Of a DNA stretch of 64,000 nucleotides, positions 18,339-26,128 are shown piece after piece. Below the pieces are notes generated by a model that made no database searches, was not told the origin of the DNA, and saw only the letters and a program-made list of their open reading frames with translations. Every line of letters starts with the position of its first letter. The stretch's first letter is position 1. Source of the stretch: Chryseobacterium sp. LAM-KRS1 (GTDB lineage Bacteria; Bacteroidota; Bacteroidia; Flavobacteriales; Weeksellaceae). The position numbers were made by a program, and so were the translations under genes. Location: the NCBI RefSeq assembly GCF_013184525.1, contig NZ_JAAOIZ010000007.1, positions 1-64,000 of the forward strand. Direction: 5' to 3'.

Positions 18339-18602
18339 CTAATGTTTTATATCATCTTTTTTTTCATTGAACTGTATCAGCCAGTCCTGAATTTCATCTT
18401 CCAGATAAGAAGCCTGTAACATCATCGCATTGATAAAATCATCTGGCACCTGTTCACCCTTGGAGTTTTCAAGATTCCAAAGCTCATCAGACATATTTTC
18501 ATATTCAGAATATACTCTCCTGAAACGGGAATTTTCCTTCTCAAGAGCTTCAATATTTTTCTGTTGGAGCTGGAATTTTCTGTATTTGTTTTGACTTTTC
18601 AT
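18339..18602 (-). CDS. Small coiled-coil protein of unknown function
   Basis: This protein of 87 residues is not recognised. Its first half (about 5-35) is a charged coiled-coil-like helix with heptad-spaced Leu/Ile. Its second half is acidic with a Trp-rich signature (ELWNLEN, IQDWLIQF). No signal peptide or membrane segment is seen, so it is probably cytoplasmic. It stands alone between the kinase gene and the divergent GtrA gene. Codon use and composition resemble a real gene, and it ends 85 bases before the neighbouring start. Confidence 0.65.
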   Translation of the reverse strand: MKSQNKYRKFQLQQKNIEALEKENSRFRRVYSEYENMSDELWNLENSKGEQVPDDFINAMMLQASYLEDEIQDWLIQFNEKKDDIKH

Positions 18603-18806
18603 ACAAATATTGTTATAAATTGGGTTATAAATTTGTGGAGAATGCTTTCAATCGGGCATTACAAGATAGAAAAAACCATCAACACAACTGGCTGAAAATG
18701 AATTTATTATCAGGTACTTTTTATTTACTTCTGAAATTAAATTTAGAACTATTTTTGATTTAAAAAAAATATTTAACATCTTTTTTTACTGTTTAACATA
18801 TAGTTA

Positions 18807-18814
18807 TAAATTTG
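18807..18814 (+). promoter_or_regulatory. -7 element upstream of the GtrA gene
   Basis: TAAATTTG matches the TAnnTTTG -7 element and lies 17 bases before the ATG at 18832. No well-placed TTG is seen upstream, so only half of the promoter is supported. Confidence 0.45.
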
Positions 18815-18831
18815 CACATCAGATAAATTCG

Positions 18832-19290
18832 ATGAGAGAATTAATACTACGTCAGAAACAAATATTGTTCTTCATAATAGCAGGAGGACTCAGTGCTGTT
18901 ATGGAGATAGGAAGTTTTAAGATCTTCAGCACATATCTTCCTCAATTTTTGCATTCGGAAACAAATTTTCATGGAATCCATTATCCATTGAGTAATATTT
19001 TTTCTACCTGCTGCGGAATTATCAGCAATTATTTTTTAAGCATCTGGTTTGTTTTTGAAAGAGGAAAACATTCAAAAAGAAAAGAATTTGCCTATTTTAT
19101 GATTATCTCTTTTATTTCAACACTACTCAGCCTTAGTTTCTTTCAAATATTTTACAGCTTTGTATTTAAAGATAATATCAATTTAATTTTTTATACCTTG
19201 AGTCCAGAAATTCTGAGTAAGATCGCTGCGATTTTATTGGTTTCAATTCTTAATTATTCTGTCAAGAAGAAAGTAATTTTTAATGGTTAG
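18832..19290 (+). CDS. GtrA family membrane protein
   Basis: This is a 152-residue membrane protein with four predicted membrane segments, typical of GtrA: IIAGGLSAVMEIGSFKIF, then LSNIFSTCCGIISNYFLS, then a segment after a Lys-rich loop, and a C-terminal KIAAILLVSILNYSVKKK. GtrA proteins are thought to help move lipid-linked sugars across the membrane for cell-surface glycan modification. The GTG start of the downstream acyltransferase lies 3 bases after its stop, so the two form an operon. Confidence 0.85.
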   Translation: MRELILRQKQILFFIIAGGLSAVMEIGSFKIFSTYLPQFLHSETNFHGIHYPLSNIFSTCCGIISNYFLSIWFVFERGKHSKRKEFAYFMIISFISTLLSLSFFQIFYSFVFKDNINLIFYTLSPEILSKIAAILLVSILNYSVKKKVIFNG

Positions 19291-19293
19291 TTT

Positions 19294-20022
19294 GTGGTAA
19301 AGATTTTAAATTATTTGTGGAGATTCTGGCTTCTGATATTAGCCTTTTTTTTAACGATCATTTTTGGAATACCTGTTTATATTTTATCCTTTAGCAAAAA
19401 ACACTACAGATATGCCTATCAGTTTATCCGCTTTTGGTGTTACGGAATGTTTTATGGTATGGGGCTTCGCTATGAGCTGATTAATCTTACGGATAAAAAG
19501 ATTGACAGAAAAAAACAATATGTAGTTATTTCCAACCATACCTCTATAATGGATATTATGCTTCCATGCATTCTATTTCCACATCACCCTCTTTGTTATG
19601 TAGGAAAAAAGGAGTTAGTGAAAATTCCTATTTTCGGCACCATCTATAAAAGGATCTGCGTTATGGTAGACCGAAGTAGTGCCAGAAGCCGTGCAGATGT
19701 TTATAGAAGATGTGCTGAAAAAATGGAAGAGGGAAATAGTATTGTTATTTTTCCGGAAGGCGGTGTGCCTGACGACACGTCTATTCTTCTGGACGAATTC
19801 AAAGACGGACCTTTTACCTTATCTACAAAACATCAGTCTCCGATAGCAGTCTTTACTTTTATTGGCTTGAAAGAAATGTTTCCCTTCGATAATTCTAAAG
19901 GCCACCCCGGTAAAGTAAAGGTTTATTTCAATGATATTATGGAGCCTTCGGCATCTCAAAAGGATATGAAAACGCAAGCTTTTAACGAAATAAAAAAAAC
20001 CTTGCTAGAACGCTCTATTTAA
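19294..20022 (+). CDS. Lysophospholipid (1-acylglycerol-3-phosphate) acyltransferase
   Basis: This membrane-bound PlsC-type acyltransferase has 242 residues. It transfers an acyl chain to a lysophospholipid or related lipid. Motif I is NHTSIMD (the NHx4D catalytic pair), motif II is around KRICVMVDRSS, and motif III is FPEGG. An N-terminal hydrophobic segment (about 10-32) anchors it in the membrane. The GTG start at 19294 is 3 bases after the GtrA stop and has the expected N-terminus. It may be plsC or a paralogue for another lipid, which the sequence alone does not decide. Confidence 0.88.
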   Translation: MVKILNYLWRFWLLILAFFLTIIFGIPVYILSFSKKHYRYAYQFIRFWCYGMFYGMGLRYELINLTDKKIDRKKQYVVISNHTSIMDIMLPCILFPHHPLCYVGKKELVKIPIFGTIYKRICVMVDRSSARSRADVYRRCAEKMEEGNSIVIFPEGGVPDDTSILLDEFKDGPFTLSTKHQSPIAVFTFIGLKEMFPFDNSKGHPGKVKVYFNDIMEPSASQKDMKTQAFNEIKKTLLERSI

Positions 20023-20032
20023 AAGAAATAAT

Positions 20033-20040
20033 TATATTTG
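20033..20040 (+). promoter_or_regulatory. -7 element upstream of the sugar transporter
   Basis: TATATTTG matches the TAnnTTTG -7 element and lies 23 bases before the ATG at 20064. No TTG at 17-20 bases is seen. It suggests the transporter has its own start of transcription. Confidence 0.45.
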
Positions 20041-20063
20041 TTATTAAGAAATCTTTAACAAAC

Positions 20064-21509
20064 ATGTCGAATTATTCTAAACAAACTAATTGGGGACAGT
20101 TTATCCCATTAGTCACTGTATTTTTTTTCTGGGGATTTGTTGCAGCAAGTAATGATATTTTGATCCCAGTTTTCCAAAAAGCTTTTAATTTAAGTCAAAC
20201 CGAAAGTATGCTGGTGCAGATCTGTTTTTATGTCGCCTATACTGTTGGTTCTTTAATTTATATGGTTATTTCTAAAGGTATTAAGCAAGATCTGGTTAAC
20301 AGGATCGGATACAAAAACGGATTAATTGCCGGGCTTCTTATTTCTGCCGCTGGAACCCTATTATTTTATCCAGCAGCCAATTTGGGATCGTTCCCACTGA
20401 TGATATCAGGTTTGTTTATTGTTGGATTAGGTTTTTCTTTACAACAAATCGTAGCCAACCCATTGGCAATTGAGGTAGGACCTACTGAAACCGGATCACA
20501 AAGGTTAACAATGGCAGGAGGAATCAATAACCTGGGAACTACAATTGGACCACTGATTGTTTCTTTTGCTATTTTCGGATCTGCTGCTGCTGCCAATACA
20601 GAAGCGAGCATCGAAAGTGTAAAAACGCCTTATTTAATACTAGGAGTGGCCTTTGTTTTAGTTGCAATCATGCTTAAATTCTCCTCTCTTCCAGCAGTTA
20701 CTCCAACCAATTTAGAAGACACAGATGACGCTGTTCCGGGAGAACATAGAAAATCAGCTTTTCAATATCCACAGCTGGTACTTGGAATGATCGCTATTTT
20801 TGTTTACGTGGGTGTAGAAGTTTCTACAGCGAGTAACTTACCTGCTTATATGGAGAAACATTTAGGTTTTGCAACAAAAGATGTTGCTCCTTACATATCT
20901 TTATATTGGGCTTCTCTCATGATTGGTCGTTGGACCGGTGCTGTTGAAGCTTTTGATCTGAGTGCCGGATTTAAAAAGATTTTACGATTTCTAGCTCCTT
21001 ATTTAGCTTTTGGTGTATTTTTACTAGTAAATGCAATCGCAAAACACGATCTCAATCATTTTTATGTTTATGCGTTTATCATCATAGCAATGATCATCTG
21101 TGACATTCTGAGTAAGGGAAATCCAGCCAGGATGCTTCTTATATTTTCCTGCGCAGGAATTACCGCTTTATTAATAGGAATGTTTACTACAGGAATGGTT
21201 TCAGTATATGCCTTCACAAGCGTAGGATTATTCTGTTCAACACTCTGGCCTTGTATTTTCGCTTTGGCTATCAATGGTCTTGGTAAGCATACAAACCAAG
21301 GTTCCGGATACCTGATCATGATGATTATGGGAGGGGGAATAGTAAGTATTATTCAAGGTTATGTAGCCGACCTCACCTCTATTCATTTCAGTTATATTGT
21401 GGGTGTAATTTGCTTTGCTTATCTGGCATTCTATGCAATCCGTGTAAGTGGAATCTTAAGATCTCAGGGAATTGATCTTGACAAAATTTCAAAAGGTAGT
21501 GGACACTAA
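20064..21509 (+). CDS. Sugar:H+ MFS transporter (FucP/GluP type)
   Basis: This is a 481-residue major facilitator with about 12 membrane segments. It matches the fucose/glucose/galactose permease branch: FFFWGFVAASNDILIPVFQK in the first helix and GLGFSLQQIVANPLAIEVGP in the middle of the N-terminal half. The central loop (about 210-230) is acidic and polar. It probably imports a hexose or amino sugar with protons. The GlcNAc-type kinase nearby is on the opposite strand, so any link between them is only suggestive. Its 3' end overlaps the next gene's frame. Confidence 0.88.
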   Translation: MSNYSKQTNWGQFIPLVTVFFFWGFVAASNDILIPVFQKAFNLSQTESMLVQICFYVAYTVGSLIYMVISKGIKQDLVNRIGYKNGLIAGLLISAAGTLLFYPAANLGSFPLMISGLFIVGLGFSLQQIVANPLAIEVGPTETGSQRLTMAGGINNLGTTIGPLIVSFAIFGSAAAANTEASIESVKTPYLILGVAFVLVAIMLKFSSLPAVTPTNLEDTDDAVPGEHRKSAFQYPQLVLGMIAIFVYVGVEVSTASNLPAYMEKHLGFATKDVAPYISLYWASLMIGRWTGAVEAFDLSAGFKKILRFLAPYLAFGVFLLVNAIAKHDLNHFYVYAFIIIAMIICDILSKGNPARMLLIFSCAGITALLIGMFTTGMVSVYAFTSVGLFCSTLWPCIFALAINGLGKHTNQGSGYLIMMIMGGGIVSIIQGYVADLTSIHFSYIVGVICFAYLAFYAIRVSGILRSQGIDLDKISKGSGH

Positions 21510-22557
21510 AAATATACATACATATAAGAAAAAAAGATTTTGGGCAGGTATATTACTTGCCCAATTCTTTTTGTTTTTTGCGTTTTCAAAATCACAATTA
21601 TTCATTTCTGTTTTTGAAAAGTTTTTTGAACTACAAAAGGTATTTCATCAGATTATATTCTCATGGATCCCTTTCTCATTTGGAGATGTTTTATACGTCC
21701 TACTGGGCATTGTCTGTGTATACCTTATTTTCCAGCTTTTCAATAGGAAAAAGAGAAATAGTTCCTTACTAAAATTTTTAGTACTGATTAATCTATTTTA
21801 TTTTTCTTATCAAGTTTCATGGGGAATGCTGTATTTTCAGACCCCGATAATTAAAAAATTAAGAAATCAGGAAAGACCCAATATAGAAAAAGCCAGAAGG
21901 CTGGCTTTGATATATCTTGAAAAATGTAAATCTACCCGACAACTTGTGTCCGAGGATAAAAACGGAATCTTTGTGATCCGTAATTTAAAAATCATTCAAA
22001 AAGAAATTCTTTCGCAGCAATTAATGCTTCCCCAGTACATTTCAGATAAAAAAGTAACGGCAGTAAATTCAATCAAACCGAGTTTATTCAAGGATATAAT
22101 GAATTTCACAGGCATCCTAGGGTACTATAATCCATTTACTGCAGAAGCACAATACAATTCCAAGCTTCCCTCTTCGTTTATTCCATTTACTCTAGCCCAT
22201 GAAACATCCCATCAATTAGGATTCGCAAGAGAGCAAGAAGCCAACTTTGTTGGATATCTGGTGGGCATCAACTCTAAAAATTCAGATTTGCGATACAGCA
22301 CTGAATATTTTACATTAAAAAGTCTTTTAAGGTTTATTGCAGAGGAAGACCCTGCGTTTGCAAAAGCAGTAATAAAAAATTATTCTTCTGGGATGAAAAG
22401 GGATCGCTTATATGAAAAGAGCTTTATTTTAAAACATCAGGGATGGCTTGATGACTTCTTTGGTTTTACGAATAATTTATTTTTACAAAGCAATCAACAG
22501 GAAGGCTCCGTAACCTATTCCTATTTCATTGATTTACTGTTGAATTATGAACAATAA
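21472..22557 (+). CDS. DUF3810 family membrane protein with HExxH-like motif
   Basis: This protein of up to 361 residues has three N-terminal membrane segments (within about 25-125) and then a soluble part containing LAHETSHQLGFAREQEANF. The HETSH zinc-binding motif followed by a distal Glu is that of a metallopeptidase, as in DUF3810 proteins, whose substrates are unknown. There is no ATG near the start. TTG at 21472 overlaps the transporter gene by 38 bases; GTG at 21499 is an equally good alternative and leaves an 11-base overlap. Either way, translational coupling with the transporter is likely. Confidence 0.8.
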   Translation: MILTKFQKVVDTKNIHTYKKKRFWAGILLAQFFLFFAFSKSQLFISVFEKFFELQKVFHQIIFSWIPFSFGDVLYVLLGIVCVYLIFQLFNRKKRNSSLLKFLVLINLFYFSYQVSWGMLYFQTPIIKKLRNQERPNIEKARRLALIYLEKCKSTRQLVSEDKNGIFVIRNLKIIQKEILSQQLMLPQYISDKKVTAVNSIKPSLFKDIMNFTGILGYYNPFTAEAQYNSKLPSSFIPFTLAHETSHQLGFAREQEANFVGYLVGINSKNSDLRYSTEYFTLKSLLRFIAEEDPAFAKAVIKNYSSGMKRDRLYEKSFILKHQGWLDDFFGFTNNLFLQSNQQEGSVTYSYFIDLLLNYEQ

Positions 22558-22560
22558 AAA

Positions 22561-22586
22561 AGAATCGTATCAGGCGATACGATTCT
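22561..22586 (+). terminator. Terminator after the DUF3810 gene
   Basis: An 11-bp perfect stem (22561-22571 with 22576-22586) with an AGGC loop follows the stop codon directly. The remainder of the gap to 22878 is very A+T-rich. Only a minimal reading frame of eight codons at about 22600 is seen there, which is not called as a gene. Confidence 0.85.
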
Positions 22587-22878
22587 AAAAACACAAATGA
22601 TGAAAAAAAATTTATTACCTTGACTTGTTCCCTCATTCAAGGCGATGTAAAAGTACAACAATATTTATAAAAACAAAAACATTTTTATTTATTTGTAAAA
22701 CTTTATGAAAACTTTATGATTTTTTAAGTTTATTTGAGTTTACACCAAATATATTTTTCCTGTAGTAAATTTTACTTTTAAATAAAAAAAAATGTAGATT
22801 ATTGAATTATAATTAAAAAATTCACTAAATAAAGCAATAAAACAAAATTTAAAATTTATCACTTTTATATAAATAACT

Positions 22879-25110
22879 CTACTTTTCGATAGTTGGAATT
22901 TCTATATAACTATCATTATACCATTCAATATTCAATGGTTCTGTAGCATCATCAATTGTTTCTTCACTTACATCCTTTCCAGTACCATAATTGACCTGAT
23001 ATGCTGAATTCTTGTTTACTCCTAAAATTACAACCAATTTACTTCCTTTAGGTATTTTTTTACTAACAAACATCGAATTTACGACCGGAATGGTTTCAAT
23101 TTTTCCAGGCTCAAGAAGACGTCTTTTTTCTCTGTTTTCAGCGTAGCTGGCCCTTCCAAGAAAGTCGGATAAAAAGAATATTTTATTATCTGGCTTTATC
23201 TGGATTAAGGATATTGTAATATCCATATCTTTTTTATTCAGAGCCGCTTTTATCTGTGCATTAAATGCACCACTAATAATAAGATCTTTATCCAATACCT
23301 CTGTCTGATAAACAAGAGAATTATTTATCTTTATACTATCACTTTTTCCTACTTTAAAATATACATCTTTATCGTCTCTATTTTTAAAATCAACTGTTTG
23401 TTTTGTTGAATTCAATACACCAGGTTTATCTTTAGTCAAAACCAATTGTTCATTTTCTTTTTTTGTGAAATAAAGCTTTAGTTTACTATTATGCGATTTT
23501 TCTAAGGCAGGTACATGGAGCCACTCATTAGTGTCCATTATTTGAATATTTATCTTGTCTTTTAAAAGTTCAGGTTTCATCCCGTCTTTCAGAATATAAT
23601 CAAACCAAGAGAAAGCGAGATCGCTTATATTGATTCTGGCCACAGGATCTACTTTATATCCTCTTAATATATTTACACCATAACTTTGAGCTCCTCCATG
23701 ATCGTAAGGCCCCATTACAACATAGTGATTGGCATTTTTATTATATTTAAGATGTTCCCGGAAATAGTACATCGCTCCAAGCTGATCGTCATCATAAAAC
23801 CCCGTTGTGGTAAGAACAGGAATATTAATTTTTGAAAAATCTTCTTTGTAAGGGACCATATCTTTCCAAAATTTATCGTAGCTTGGATGGTCCAGCCATC
23901 TTTGAAAAATTTTATCTCTTATACCTTTTACAGAATTAAGAGCTCTAAAGGACTTTCCGCTTTTATACCAAGCTGTATTAATAGAATCCCATTTTGCAAA
24001 ATTCCGGAAATCAGATTCATCTGTTAATTTGTTGTTAGTGACATATGCTATCCATTGCAGCATATAGCTCATAAATACATTATTAGTCATCGGATAATCA
24101 ATTCCAATTCCTACGGAAACCTGAGGTACAATTGTTTTTAGCGCTGGATGTAGTTTTTTCACGGCTCCCCACTGACTGAAGCCTAAGTAACTACCACCAA
24201 TCATCCCAACTTTTCCGTTACACCACGGCTGTTTACTGATCCAGTCGACTACATCATAAAGATCATGCGATTCATGCTCGAAAGGCTCTATTTCATCCGG
24301 ACTATTTCTCTTCCCACGCGTATTTACAACCACTCCGACATAATCGTATGCTACAGCTCTTTTTCCAACAGCATAATCATATTTTCCGGCATAGATATTA
24401 TTGGTAAGAATAACCGGCAAAGGTTTTTCATTCCCTTTCCTACGCATAATTGTTATTTCAACATTGCCCCCACCGCTTGTTTTTAAATTAAATGACTCAA
24501 TCGTATATCTTTCTTTATCTTTTAAAATTAAAAGGTCTGTCACTTTAGATTGAATTTGAGAAGAAACCTTTAGATCCAGGTAACTCATAGCAAGCCCCAA
24601 TGCTGCCGCATTCGCAATACTATCATTCTTCAGTGCCATCAAGCCTTTTTTCAATTTTGTTCTCTGTAATGGAATATCTTCACTAAAGATTTCAGCCACC
24701 CGGAATGAATATTTTTCAGGAAGCTCAGCATATTTAATATTAAAAGCTTTTTCCAGTGCTTTTGGAAAAACCGTTCTTTCATTTTTTTCAATATCTTTAG
24801 CTAAAGCATATATTTCATAGTTAACAAATCTGGTACAGGCATATTTACTGTTTGCAAAAACATTTCTGTATTTCCCAATAGTTGTAACGGCGTTTTTAAA
24901 ACGACCTGCTAAAATTTCCAATTTCAGTTGCTTTTCCAAAGAATCTAATCCTTTAGATTTTTCATATTTCCCAACTGACTTGGCAGCAAAATCTGAAATA
25001 TTTTTTTCGAGAATTAAGGAATCATTTGCAGCCTTTGCTGAAAAGTATATTTTTTGTGCTGACATGGTATTGATAAAGAACAATACGATAATTACCAGTT
25101 TTATTTTCAT
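22879..25110 (-). CDS. Exported CocE/NonD (S15) family hydrolase
   Basis: This is a 743-residue alpha/beta hydrolase of the X-Pro dipeptidyl-peptidase/cocaine esterase family, with a signal peptide (MKIKLVIIVLFFINTMSA). The nucleophile is Ser307 in GGSYLGFSQWG. The acid is probably in TTTGFYDDDQLG, and the His is in GPYDHGG. A C-terminal jelly-roll X-Pro domain (about 540-740) completes the family layout. The start at 25110 is preferred to 25173: it gives the signal peptide, and the -7 element at 25173-25180 covers the upstream ATG. It lies just beyond the leftward RiPP operon and has its own promoter. A role in trimming the RiPP product is possible but not shown. Confidence 0.85.
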   Translation of the reverse strand: MKIKLVIIVLFFINTMSAQKIYFSAKAANDSLILEKNISDFAAKSVGKYEKSKGLDSLEKQLKLEILAGRFKNAVTTIGKYRNVFANSKYACTRFVNYEIYALAKDIEKNERTVFPKALEKAFNIKYAELPEKYSFRVAEIFSEDIPLQRTKLKKGLMALKNDSIANAAALGLAMSYLDLKVSSQIQSKVTDLLILKDKERYTIESFNLKTSGGGNVEITIMRRKGNEKPLPVILTNNIYAGKYDYAVGKRAVAYDYVGVVVNTRGKRNSPDEIEPFEHESHDLYDVVDWISKQPWCNGKVGMIGGSYLGFSQWGAVKKLHPALKTIVPQVSVGIGIDYPMTNNVFMSYMLQWIAYVTNNKLTDESDFRNFAKWDSINTAWYKSGKSFRALNSVKGIRDKIFQRWLDHPSYDKFWKDMVPYKEDFSKINIPVLTTTGFYDDDQLGAMYYFREHLKYNKNANHYVVMGPYDHGGAQSYGVNILRGYKVDPVARINISDLAFSWFDYILKDGMKPELLKDKINIQIMDTNEWLHVPALEKSHNSKLKLYFTKKENEQLVLTKDKPGVLNSTKQTVDFKNRDDKDVYFKVGKSDSIKINNSLVYQTEVLDKDLIISGAFNAQIKAALNKKDMDITISLIQIKPDNKIFFLSDFLGRASYAENREKRRLLEPGKIETIPVVNSMFVSKKIPKGSKLVVILGVNKNSAYQVNYGTGKDVSEETIDDATEPLNIEWYNDSYIEIPTIEK

Positions 25111-25172
25111 TTTAATAATATTTATAATATTTGTGATCTTTGATAGAAATAAATTAGTAAAGCCTCTTATCA

Positions 25173-25180
25173 CAAAAATA
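25173..25180 (-). promoter_or_regulatory. -7 element of the S15 hydrolase gene
   Basis: TATTTTTG on the minus strand matches TAnnTTTG and predicts transcription from near 25166, with a leader of about 55 bases before the start at 25110. It overlaps the ATG of the longer possible frame and so argues for the shorter protein. Confidence 0.45.
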
Positions 25181-25199
25181 AGAATAATTCATAACCCGA

Positions 25200-25225
25200 A
25201 GATTAATCTTTCAAAAGATCAATCT
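25200..25225 (-). terminator. Possible terminator of the split-LanB operon
   Basis: Two 11-base arms (25200-25210 and 25215-25225) pair with one central mismatch around a TCAA loop. The hairpin lies about 58 bases past the last gene of the leftward RiPP operon. It is a weaker hairpin than others in the window. Confidence 0.45.
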
Positions 25226-25282
25226 AAACACCTGGCTTTCAAAACGCTTTAGCTAACATTCGACCGTAATCAACAAAGATTA

Positions 25283-26128
25283 CTAATTTGGTCTATTTGT
25301 AAAAAGAATACTTTTATAATATCTGTGTAAATAATCATATATAATCATTTCAAATATTCTTTGATCGGAAGCAAAAAGTCTATTAATGTTCATATGGAAT
25401 ATACTTTGAAAAAAACTTTGCCCCTTAAACTCTACGGATTGATTAATATTGTCAAATACTTGGCTACTGTTAGTAATACTATAAACAATCCTATTTCTTA
25501 TTGTTCTATAATTATCTGAAAGAAAGTAGTCAATTAATCTAGGCTTAATTTCTCTGTATTTTTTATCCAGCTGGCTATTGAGGCTTTTATCAGAATTAAA
25601 TTCTTTCTTAAATGCATAATTATAGTCTTTAAGCCAACTAAGTTTTTCCTCAACAGAAAGATGAAGCATATCCAATGTTTTATCAATATGAAAAAGACTT
25701 AATAAAATTTTCTCTTCATCATCCATATATAAACAATCCAAAACTAAACTACTATTGAAAGAGAATAAGGTTTCTGCGTCTTCAATAGTATGTTCACCGT
25801 ACCTTTCAATCTCCCTACTATAAGTATCAATGAGAATATTAGAGATTTCTCCACTCACCGTATAATCCTCTAGACTTTTGTTTATTTTTTTTAAAATTTC
25901 ATCATAGCCTCCAGCACTATTTAATTTAAATCTAACCCGTATATGTGATTGAGGATCATGATATCTGATAAAAAACCATTTTGAAATGATATTGCTTTGT
26001 AGAAGATAATCAGCTAAAGGCTTGATTGCTTCATCTAAAATATAATCTGCTGTTTTTATTCCGGTATAGATTTTAAAGTATATCCATTCATTACCAGGAG
26101 TAAATTTTCTTATAGTTTCAGTTTCCAT
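25283..26128 (-). CDS. Lanthipeptide dehydratase, elimination half (thiopeptide-type SpaB_C protein)
   Basis: This is the C-terminal half of a class I LanB dehydratase as a separate 281-residue protein. LanB enzymes eliminate glutamate from glutamylated Ser/Thr to give dehydroamino acids. Residues matching the elimination site are present: WFFIRYHDPQSHIRVRF (Arg55, Arg64 and Arg66), YSREIERYG (Arg105 and Arg109), and FHMNINRLF near residue 245 with the catalytic-type His. The N-terminal EWIYFKIYTG is the usual start of this domain. The gene begins immediately after the stop of the glutamylation half (26129), so the two are translationally coupled. Split LanB pairs are known from Bacteroidota lanthipeptides of the pinensin type. 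Confidence 0.9.
   Translation of the reverse strand: METETIRKFTPGNEWIYFKIYTGIKTADYILDEAIKPLADYLLQSNIISKWFFIRYHDPQSHIRVRFKLNSAGGYDEILKKINKSLEDYTVSGEISNILIDTYSREIERYGEHTIEDAETLFSFNSSLVLDCLYMDDEEKILLSLFHIDKTLDMLHLSVEEKLSWLKDYNYAFKKEFNSDKSLNSQLDKKYREIKPRLIDYFLSDNYRTIRNRIVYSITNSSQVFDNINQSVEFKGQSFFQSIFHMNINRLFASDQRIFEMIIYDYLHRYYKSILFTNRPN

Noticed and set aside
22598..22624. Eight-codon frame (MMKKNLLP) after the DUF3810 terminator
   Set aside because: Too short to support a gene; no conserved feature and no clear leader-peptide context.
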